From Roseibium sp. Sym1 (GTDB lineage Bacteria > Pseudomonadota > Alphaproteobacteria > Rhizobiales > Stappiaceae), in contig NZ_CP114786.1 in assembly GCF_027359675.1 (NCBI RefSeq), positions 3,198,501-3,262,500 of the forward strand: 64,000 bases of DNA. The letters are read 5' to 3'. The position numbers and the translations under genes were made by a program. Below, piece after piece: positions 44,494 through 51,714 of the stretch (its first letter is position 1; each line of letters starts with the position of its first letter). The notes under the pieces were generated by a model. The model worked only from the letters and a program-made list of their open reading frames with translations, did not search any database and had not been told where the DNA came from.

Positions 44494-45002
44494 CAGGCGG
44501 CCTCGTCTGTCTTGTCGGCCGAGAGGCGGCCGCCGGAACGAAGTGTCCGGATGTCGTCGACTACCATCACCAGCAGGCGCAACCAGCAAAACACCATGCC
44601 CGCAAGAAAGATCACGCGTCCGGGCCATTTGGGCAGATGCAGTTCGCCGAAGAAGAAGGACCCGGCTTCAAGGGCGTGTGCAGCTTCCCGCCAGCCCGCA
44701 TAGATGAGCGGCGTCAGCGCAATCAGACCGAATACCGAACCGAACACGATCAGGCCGTCGCCGACGCGGGGCGGCAGCTGGTTGGCGACGAACTCTACCG
44801 CGATATGGGCCCGGTTCGCCGTGGTGGCCGCGAGTGGCAGGACCACGGCCGCCACCATCAGTTCGGCAACGACAACCGTTGAATCGGGAATGCCCGAATT
44901 GAAGGCCGCGCGCAGGACCACGTTGGCGGTGATCAGCAGGCCGAGCCCCAGGACGGAGACAATGGACAGGTCGACGAGCAGACGCTCGATCCGGCGAAGC
45001 AT
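44493..45002 (-). CDS. TRAP transporter small permease, DctQ family
   Basis: 169 residues with four membrane segments (about 10-32, 45-65, 82-105 and 125-148), normal for DctQ. Coupled to dctM by ATGA overlap. A strong GC hairpin lies in the 69-bp gap between dctP and this gene and probably lowers permease expression relative to the binding protein. Confidence 0.9.
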   Translation of the reverse strand: MLRRIERLLVDLSIVSVLGLGLLITANVVLRAAFNSGIPDSTVVVAELMVAAVVLPLAATTANRAHIAVEFVANQLPPRVGDGLIVFGSVFGLIALTPLIYAGWREAAHALEAGSFFFGELHLPKWPGRVIFLAGMVFCWLRLLVMVVDDIRTLRSGGRLSADKTDEAA

Positions 45003-45040
45003 GGCAACACCACTGGCAAGGAAAAGGGGATCAGGGAAAT

Positions 45041-45064
45041 CGGCCCCGCCCGAAGGCGGGGCCG
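45041..45064 (-). promoter_or_regulatory. Intercistronic hairpin between dctP and dctQ
   Basis: CGGCCCCGCC (45041-45050) and GGCGGGGCCG (45055-45064) form a perfect 10-bp stem with a CGAA tetraloop. No T-run follows on the minus strand. It is more likely an mRNA-stabilising or attenuating structure than a full terminator. Confidence 0.7.
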
Positions 45065-45071
45065 GCCGGCG

Positions 45072-46115
45072 TCAGCGCGTCCAGGGATATCCCTGTTCGT
45101 CACGCTCGGCTTCGTATTTGGCGATCAGGGCCTTGTAGTCGTTCAGGAGTCCGGCACCGTCCAGGCCGGCGGCATCCGCACGCTCGATCCAGGCATTGAC
45201 GTAGGTGCCACCGCCCTCGACCAGCTTGGCGCGATCGGATTCGGGCAATTCGATCACCTCGACCCCGGCCGCCTTCATCGTTTCGATGGCTTTTTCATTA
45301 TCGGCGGTGATCAGGCGGCCAAGTTCGTCCGCGATGCCGTCACCGGCCGCCGCCAGGGCTTCCTGTGCTTCAGGCGACAGGCTGTCATAGACATCCTTGT
45401 TCATCAGGATGCCGAGCGCACCGACCTGTCCCCAGTTGAGCAGGGTGTAGCTGTCGATCACCTCGTGCTGCTTCAGTGCGGCGGTTGCGTAGCTGTAGCC
45501 CTGCGAGCAGTCGAGCAGACCGCTGTCGAGACCCTGGTAGGCGTCGTAGATGGACATGGGCACGAGGTTCGCTCCCATGTCCTTGAACGTGTCGCCGTAA
45601 GCACCGACGCCGCGGACCTTCAGGCCGCTGATATCGTCAACGGACCGGATTGCCGTGCCCTTGCAGCCGATATGAACCGCGGAGGTCGTGAAGGTGCCGA
45701 TATAGACCAGGTTCATGTCGGCGAGGTTCTGCCTGATCGCCTCGTTGTTGCGCATGAGGTCGTTGGTCGCCTTCATGCCCACCCAGGCGTCATCGTTCTT
45801 CAGAGGCAGGTCGGCGATGCCGTAGGCGACCATTTCCTGGGGGAAATAGACCGAGATGATGGTGCCCAGGTCCGCGACCCCGTCTGCGACCCCGTTCAGG
45901 GCCGCGCCGGCCTTGAACAGGGCGCCGCCCCACTGGATGTCAAATTTCAGATCGTCGCTGGAGAGCTCGCTCGCCTTTTCGGCGAACCAGTTCAGGGCTG
46001 CGGCGCGCGCGCCGCGATTGGGGCCGGCTTCCCCGAGGATCAGAGTTGTTTCGGCCTGTGCCACCGACACGGAACCGATCAGGGCGCCAAGCGCCGCTGC
46101 TGCCAGGAATTTCAT
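45072..46115 (-). CDS. TRAP transporter solute-binding protein, DctP family
   Basis: 347 residues. Signal peptide (about 1-21, cut after VAQA) followed by a full DctP domain; the conserved region appears as ISGLKVRGVGAYGD and SIYDAYQGLDSGLLDCSQGY, the part that lines the ligand pocket. First gene of the leftward catabolic unit, directly behind the palindromic operator. It should bind the acid that the ligase and beta-oxidation enzymes degrade. Confidence 0.94.
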   Translation of the reverse strand: MKFLAAAALGALIGSVSVAQAETTLILGEAGPNRGARAAALNWFAEKASELSSDDLKFDIQWGGALFKAGAALNGVADGVADLGTIISVYFPQEMVAYGIADLPLKNDDAWVGMKATNDLMRNNEAIRQNLADMNLVYIGTFTTSAVHIGCKGTAIRSVDDISGLKVRGVGAYGDTFKDMGANLVPMSIYDAYQGLDSGLLDCSQGYSYATAALKQHEVIDSYTLLNWGQVGALGILMNKDVYDSLSPEAQEALAAAGDGIADELGRLITADNEKAIETMKAAGVEVIELPESDRAKLVEGGGTYVNAWIERADAAGLDGAGLLNDYKALIAKYEAERDEQGYPWTR

Positions 46116-46135
46116 GTTTGCTCCTCCCGAATTCC

Positions 46136-46162
46136 ACTATGCGGAATAGTGTTCCGCATAGT
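46136..46162. promoter_or_regulatory. Palindromic operator, probably for the IclR regulator
   Basis: ACTATGCGGAA (46136-46146) and TTCCGCATAGT (46152-46162) are perfect 11-bp inverted arms with a 5-nt centre, just upstream of dctP. The GGAA/TTCC core is of the kind bound by IclR-family proteins. Confidence 0.8.
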
Positions 46163-46504
46163 ATGCTTCCTCCTGTTCGAATAACGCAAGGCCTTTCTGT
46201 TCGCTGTCGGCGGGCGGCCGCTCTACGGGACGCTCGGGCGTGGGGGAAAACCGGTGGAACTTTCTGATTCTGAATGGGAAATTTTCAGGGGGCGGTCGCC
46301 GAAAAATCTTGCGGCAAGCTCACGCACGCCTGCTTGTGGCCTGTAACCGCGCAAAAGGCGGCAATCACCGGAAAGAGGCATCCAGGCAGCCGGGATGTTG
46401 TCCCGGTTCGTGTGCCGGCGGCTTGGCCCGGGTTTGCGCTGCTCCGCACGAGGCGCTAGCCTGAAACGTCTGCCCTGTCTCAAGTTCTTGCAAAGGGGTG
46501 TCCG
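46163..46504. other. Intergenic region between dctP and the serine hydrolase gene
   Basis: About 340 nt between divergent genes, no credible gene. It should contain both promoters; the leftward one overlaps or adjoins the operator. Confidence 0.5.
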
Positions 46505-47611
46505 ATGAGAATTCTCACCGCTGTACTTGTCCTGTTCGCCGCCACATTGTCCGTGAGGGCCGACCAGCCGCTCCTTGACAACACGGTGGAATTCACCGGT
46601 CAGATTTTTTTCCTCGATAGCAAGGTGCCGGGCCTGGTCATCGGAGTGATCCGGGACGGCGAGACCGCGGTTTATGGTTTTGGCGAAATCGCCAAGGGCA
46701 GCGGACGGGCACCGGACGCCGGAACGCGCATCGGGGTCGGTTCCATCACGAAGACCCTGACCGGGCTTGCACTGGCGCATCTGGCGGCCGACGGCACGGT
46801 TGGGCTGACCGATCCGGCCAGCAAGTGGAACGCGGATCTGAACGGATTGCCCGATCACGAGGGGCGCGAAATCCGGCTGATCGACATTGTGACCCATTCG
46901 GGCGGCCTGCAGCGTGACCTGTTTCCGGTCGAGAATCGGGACGGGGGCGACACAAGGACCTTTCCCGCCAATCTGGACAGCCTGCCCCTGCTCTATGCAC
47001 CCGGAACCGGCGTGCTCTATTCCAATGTCGGGTTTGATGTTCTCGCGCTGGCGCTGGAAGGCGCCGCGCAGCAGCCCTACACGGCCTATTTGCGTGAACG
47101 GGTGCTCGATCCGCTCGGCATGCAAAACACCGGGTACGGCCGGCCGGAGGGTGCAAACACGATGACCGGCTACGACTGGAACGGCGACGAGATGAAACCG
47201 CCTGCTCCGGCCCCCAACCGGTATGGTGCGTCACGCATCTACACCACAGCGGAAGACATGCTGCGCTATCTCGCCTGGAATCTGGACCGTTTCGGCGAGG
47301 AGGGGCGGGAAGCCCGCCTGCTGAGCCACGCGGCCTGGCTGAAGCGGGACGGCCTTGCGCCGGTCTACGGGATGGACGAAAGCGGGCACATGGATGCGAT
47401 CGGGCTCGGCTGGGTCGTCATGATGCCCGAGGGCGACCGGCCGCTGATCCTGCAAAAGGCCGGCGGGGCGGACGGGGTGTTCAGCTATCTCGCATTCGCG
47501 CCGAGCCGGAATGTTGGCGTCTTCATTGCCATCAACCAGTTCAATTTCGCCGCCGGCATGGAAATGGCGCATGTGGTGAACGAACTGATTGCAACACTTG
47601 CACCGCGGTAG
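46505..47611 (+). CDS. Exported serine hydrolase, class C beta-lactamase/PBP4-like fold
   Basis: 368 residues. Signal peptide (about 1-19, SVRA-D), then the serine-hydrolase fold with the Ser-x-x-Lys motif GSITKT (Ser80, Lys83) and the Tyr-x-Asn motif YSN (Tyr172, Asn174). The third box reads QKAGG rather than His/Lys-Thr-Gly. Members include D-aminopeptidases, esterases and penicillin-binding proteins; the exact substrate is unknown. It is transcribed divergently from the catabolic operon. Confidence 0.9.
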   Translation: MRILTAVLVLFAATLSVRADQPLLDNTVEFTGQIFFLDSKVPGLVIGVIRDGETAVYGFGEIAKGSGRAPDAGTRIGVGSITKTLTGLALAHLAADGTVGLTDPASKWNADLNGLPDHEGREIRLIDIVTHSGGLQRDLFPVENRDGGDTRTFPANLDSLPLLYAPGTGVLYSNVGFDVLALALEGAAQQPYTAYLRERVLDPLGMQNTGYGRPEGANTMTGYDWNGDEMKPPAPAPNRYGASRIYTTAEDMLRYLAWNLDRFGEEGREARLLSHAAWLKRDGLAPVYGMDESGHMDAIGLGWVVMMPEGDRPLILQKAGGADGVFSYLAFAPSRNVGVFIAINQFNFAAGMEMAHVVNELIATLAPR

Positions 47612-47723
47612 GCCCCTTCCGGCCGATCGATGCCGATACAATTTCCGCTAGGTAAACTTTTTTCCGGCGAGTGGTATCGTTGACGTTGTGCTCAGCCCCT
47701 TCCATCAGCGCAAGAGTGAAGCC

Positions 47724-48746
47724 ATGGCGATACAAGATACTCCAGCCTCCGGACCCGCACAGGAGGGGGCAGGGGCAGCAATTCCCGCCATTTTGACCCG
47801 GCAGGAGGCCGACAAGGCCGGGCGATACAACCAGAAGCGCGGCCGCCGGGTCGGCTGGTCCACCCACTGGTCGGGCGTGTGCCGTGTCCTGGGCATATCC
47901 AACGGTGCCGTGTCGCGGGAAGACTTCAGCCAGTATGTCGCGCAGTTCCAGAAAGCCAAGAGGCTCAAGGACGACGGCATGCTGGGACCGGATACCTGGC
48001 GCCGGATGAGCGGCGAGGCCCGGTTGGTGTTGAAGGTGCTGCCGCTGCCGGGTTGGGTGCCGAAAACGGCTCCGAAAAAATCACCGCTCCGCGCGGTGTC
48101 CGTGGAACCGCTCAACTTCGAGGCGCCCTGGATGGCGATTGCCCTGAGCGAACAGACGTCCAACTGGGTGAACGACGACGAAAACGCGATCGTGGAAGGC
48201 GATACGCGGGTCGACGAGGGCTATTTCGAGGCCTGCCCCTATATGGGCGGTGAGGCGTGGAAGCTCAGCGACCGGCAGAAGCTCAAGATCAACAATCGCC
48301 ACTGGTGCGCCGCGTTCGTCAATTACTGTCTGCACAGGGCCGGCTACAGCCACACCGGCAGCGCCGGTGCCTTTTCCTTCAAGCAGACGCGGCGCTGGCG
48401 TTTCGAGGCCCTGAGCGAACCGAGAAGAGGCTGTGTCATCGTGATGGAACACAACAAGGACGGTTTCGATCACGTTGCCTTTCTCGACAAGGTGGGCGAC
48501 CTGCCGTCCAACCCACGGGGGGACATCGACGCCGGCGATTACAGCGGGTTCACGCTGCTTGGCGGCAATCAGGGGGGAGACAGCGTGAATTCGAAGCGGT
48601 TCGTCAACTGGACCTTTTTTGCCACCCGGGATTCCTTCGGCAACAAGTCCCCCTACCTCTACCCGATCAGGGCGGAGGGCGAGGCCAACTGCAACGTGGA
48701 ACTGCCGACGGCAGGCCCGCATTATTGCGGTGAGCAGTGGAAATAG
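47724..48746 (+). CDS. CHAP/NlpC-like peptidoglycan amidase, TIGR02594-type
   Basis: 340 residues from ATG 47724 (an upstream GTG is possible); no signal peptide is evident. A peptidoglycan-binding-like region (about 35-95, ending DGMLGPDTWRRM) precedes a papain-like amidase domain (about 130-320) with catalytic Cys195 (RHWCAAFVNYCLHRAG) and His250 (DHVAFLD). Such enzymes cleave peptide cross-bridges in the cell wall. Without a signal peptide it could be a lysis enzyme or an injected effector, but no phage or type VI genes are nearby. Confidence 0.82.
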   Translation: MAIQDTPASGPAQEGAGAAIPAILTRQEADKAGRYNQKRGRRVGWSTHWSGVCRVLGISNGAVSREDFSQYVAQFQKAKRLKDDGMLGPDTWRRMSGEARLVLKVLPLPGWVPKTAPKKSPLRAVSVEPLNFEAPWMAIALSEQTSNWVNDDENAIVEGDTRVDEGYFEACPYMGGEAWKLSDRQKLKINNRHWCAAFVNYCLHRAGYSHTGSAGAFSFKQTRRWRFEALSEPRRGCVIVMEHNKDGFDHVAFLDKVGDLPSNPRGDIDAGDYSGFTLLGGNQGGDSVNSKRFVNWTFFATRDSFGNKSPYLYPIRAEGEANCNVELPTAGPHYCGEQWK

Positions 48747-48769
48747 CACCGGGGAACGCGTCTTTTAGG

Positions 48770-50308
48770 CTACAACTGGCCCTCGATCGGAAGACTGCCG
48801 ATAAGGCCTGATGAAATGCGCTGCCCCAGCGACGATCCCGGGTCCGATGTGTAGGTCACGACCTGACCGTCTTCCTCGGTCGTCCAGAGCAGCCTGCCGG
48901 TTTCATCCAGTTCGAGCCGATAGCTGTTTCCCGGCAAAACCCCTTCATCCATGAAGGCCTTCAACTGGCGTGCCAGGACACGGCTTTCGACATAAAGGCC
49001 GATCTCGGTGTTGAGGTTGGCCGAGCGCGGGTCGAGGTTGAAGCTGCCGACAAACAGGGAATTGCCGTCGAAGACCGCGGCCTTGGTGTGCAACCCGGCC
49101 TTCGACTCGGTCGAAATGAAGGTCTGCTGGACCTTCGCCGAGTCCGCCCTGACCTCGTAGAGTCCAATGCCCGCCTCCAGCAATTCCTTGCGGTATCTGG
49201 AGTAACCCGCATGAACGGCAACCACGTCGTTCGAGGCCAGCGAGTTGGTGAGAATGCGAACATCGACACCACGCTCGCTGAGTTCCTTCAGCCTGTCGGC
49301 GCCGGCTTGCGTGGGGACGAAGTAGGCGTTCTCCATCACAAGCTCGCTTTCAAGACGATCCAGCTTGCCCGACAGGGCACTCAGGATCCTTCCCCCGCTC
49401 TCGCTGGAAATGAAATCCGCCGGGTCGTCCCAGACAACATGGGTCGGGGCCCAGGTGAAGTCGTTTTTCAGGGAAGACATGGTCCGGCGAATTTCCGCGA
49501 CTTTCCGGTTCACGGGATAGGGGTAGCCTTCGGCATTTATGGTCTGTTCGAGCCGGTCACGAGCGAATTGCAGATTGTTGTCGTCAAACGTCTTGGTCAC
49601 GGTGGCGCCGACGGGAACCGACCACTCCTTGTTCCAGAAATAGTCGAAGACCCTCGAGGCATCGCGCACGACGGGCCCTGCCGCGGCGATATCGAGATCC
49701 CGGTAGTTCGAATCCTCCGAGACATCGAAGTAATGATCGCCGATGTTGCGCCCGCCGAGCAGGGCCAGCGCATTGTCGGCGACCATCAGCTTGTTGTGCA
49801 TCCGGTGGTTCAGCCGGTCAAAATCTCCTATCAGGTTGAACACACGCGCCTTGCGCCGGGCAAAAGGATTGAACAGCCTGATTTCAATGTTCGGATGTGC
49901 ATCCAGGCTTGCCAGGATTTTGTCGCGCCCGCCGACATTCAGGTCATCTATCAGCAGGCGCACACGTACGCCCCGGTCCGCGCTCCTGAGAAGGGCCCGG
50001 GCGAGAATGCGACCGCTCTGGTCCGCATCCCAGATGTAATATTGAAGGTCGAGGCTGTGTTCCGCCAGTTCGGTCATTGCAATGCGAATGGCAAAGGCAT
50101 TGCGTCCGGTTCTGACCAGTGAAACACCCGACCGTCCCGGATGGTTGATTTCATCGCGCAGATAAAGGCGGCCAAGATAGCTGTTCTCGTAGCTGGAGAA
50201 GGAAACCGTCCGGGAACGGGGATAGTCCGGATTCAGCGAGGCGCAGGCTGCCAGGAACAGCACCGGGAACAAGACAAGGCAAATGTGGACATGAACGGAT
50301 CTGCGCAT
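48770..50308 (-). CDS. Phospholipase D family lipoprotein, cardiolipin-synthase-like (ClsC type)
   Basis: 512 residues from ATG 50308. A lipoprotein signal peptide with lipobox LAAC (Cys22) and two HKD motifs: MHNKLMVADNALALLGGRN (first) and LHTKAAVFDGNSLFVGSFN (second), the phosphatidyltransferase catalytic pair. The length fits YmdC/ClsC-like enzymes, which make cardiolipin from two phospholipids. Located in the envelope by its lipid anchor. Confidence 0.92.
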   Translation of the reverse strand: MRRSVHVHICLVLFPVLFLAACASLNPDYPRSRTVSFSSYENSYLGRLYLRDEINHPGRSGVSLVRTGRNAFAIRIAMTELAEHSLDLQYYIWDADQSGRILARALLRSADRGVRVRLLIDDLNVGGRDKILASLDAHPNIEIRLFNPFARRKARVFNLIGDFDRLNHRMHNKLMVADNALALLGGRNIGDHYFDVSEDSNYRDLDIAAAGPVVRDASRVFDYFWNKEWSVPVGATVTKTFDDNNLQFARDRLEQTINAEGYPYPVNRKVAEIRRTMSSLKNDFTWAPTHVVWDDPADFISSESGGRILSALSGKLDRLESELVMENAYFVPTQAGADRLKELSERGVDVRILTNSLASNDVVAVHAGYSRYRKELLEAGIGLYEVRADSAKVQQTFISTESKAGLHTKAAVFDGNSLFVGSFNLDPRSANLNTEIGLYVESRVLARQLKAFMDEGVLPGNSYRLELDETGRLLWTTEEDGQVVTYTSDPGSSLGQRISSGLIGSLPIEGQL

Positions 50309-50718
50309 GAATAGAGTTCGTTTCCTGAGCAATGCCTTCCCTCGGCTCAAACCCGCAAGAGCGGTTCCTGTTCATCTACGGTGCATGAGCCGCATCGGTT
50401 CTGTCATCGCGTCACAGACCGATGCGCGCCGGAGAAGCCTTGATTTTTCCGGCCATTCCGGCCCCGGGGTGTCGATCATAGCCAATCAAGTGCCGGAGTG
50501 CCATTCGAGCTGGTGTCGCGGAATTTTTCGCCAATCAGAGCGTGCGGATCTTGCTCCGCGCGGCTGAGCCGGGCAATTTGCGGAGCCTGGTTAATAGACG
50601 GAAAGATGCTGCGGCCTGCCACCCAAACGCGACGGCGGCATCTTGATGCAACGCAATGTCAATCCCTGTCATATCGGCCAGGGTGAGAAACGTTTTCAAG
50701 AACCCGACGGGCTCCGAT
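50309..50718. other. Intergenic region between divergent envelope genes
   Basis: About 410 nt without a credible gene; the 3' part could belong to the next gene if ATG 50656 is used as its start. Confidence 0.5.
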
Positions 50719-51714
50719 ATGAAAGGCACCCTTATTGCGCTTGCGGCAGCTGTCCTCCTCATCCTCGGGGGTAGTCTTGCATATCTTGTGATACTGCAAG
50801 ACCGCAATGGCCTGCCCGCGGGCTTCGTTCAGGGCAACGGGCGGCTTGAGGCCGAGCAGGTCGAGATCGCGCCAAAGATTGCGGGACGTGTCGACCAGGT
50901 GCTGGCTGCCGAGGGCAGCCTCGTCGAAAAGGACGCCGTGCTCGTCGAGATGGATACGGACGAGCTCAAGGCGGCCCTCGACCGGGCGAAAGCCGAGGTT
51001 GCGCTGGCACGCCAGACGAAGGCCGAGGCCGAAGCCGTCGTCCTGCAGCGTCAGAGCGAACTCCGTCTCACCAAACATGAACTTGAGCGTGCGCGAACGC
51101 TGCTGGTGAGCGAACACATTTCCCAGGCCATCTTCGACGAGCGGGAAACCGCGGTTCACGTGGCCGAAGCGGTGCTGGGCGCCGCCAAGGCGCGGGTGGC
51201 AACCGGCGAAAGCCAGATCGCCGCAGCGGAAGCCGAGGCCCGCCGGATCGCAACCCAGATCAGCGACAGCAAGCTCTTTGCCCCGCAGCCGGGGCGCGTG
51301 CTCTATCGCCTGGCGGAACCGGGCGAAGTGGTCCAGGCGGGCGGGCCGATCCTGACGCTCCTCAGCCTGGAAAACGTCTACATGGACGTGTTCCTGCCGG
51401 CACGCGATGCCGGGCTCCTGCCGATCGGCGCCGAGGCGCGGATCGTGCTCGACGTGTTGCCCGATTACGCAATCCCCGCCGCGGTGACCTTCGTTTCTCC
51501 CGAAGCCCAGTTCACGCCCAAGCAGGTTGAAACGCTTGAGGAGCGCGAAAAGCTCGTCTTCCGCGTTCGCGTCCGCATACCGCCGGACCTTGTCGCCGGA
51601 CGGATCCAACATGTGAAAACCGGCCTGCGCGGGATCGCTGTCGTGCGTGTGGATGGCAATGCCGTCTGGCCCGAGGCATTGGACCGGCGCATTCCGCCCG
51701 AGCTGTTCGAATGA
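50719..51714 (+). CDS. HlyD-type membrane fusion protein, YhiI/YbhG-like
   Basis: 331 residues from ATG 50719, or 352 from ATG 50656; the later start gives a normal membrane-anchored N-terminus (helix about 3-24). Lipoyl/barrel-sandwich halves flank a long coiled coil (about 75-195), then a beta-barrel domain. It links the ABC exporter encoded next to an outer-membrane channel. The end overlaps the ATPase gene by 4 bp. The three-gene order matches the E. coli yhiI-rbbA(yhiH)-yhhJ cluster. Confidence 0.93.
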   Translation: MKGTLIALAAAVLLILGGSLAYLVILQDRNGLPAGFVQGNGRLEAEQVEIAPKIAGRVDQVLAAEGSLVEKDAVLVEMDTDELKAALDRAKAEVALARQTKAEAEAVVLQRQSELRLTKHELERARTLLVSEHISQAIFDERETAVHVAEAVLGAAKARVATGESQIAAAEAEARRIATQISDSKLFAPQPGRVLYRLAEPGEVVQAGGPILTLLSLENVYMDVFLPARDAGLLPIGAEARIVLDVLPDYAIPAAVTFVSPEAQFTPKQVETLEEREKLVFRVRVRIPPDLVAGRIQHVKTGLRGIAVVRVDGNAVWPEALDRRIPPELFE

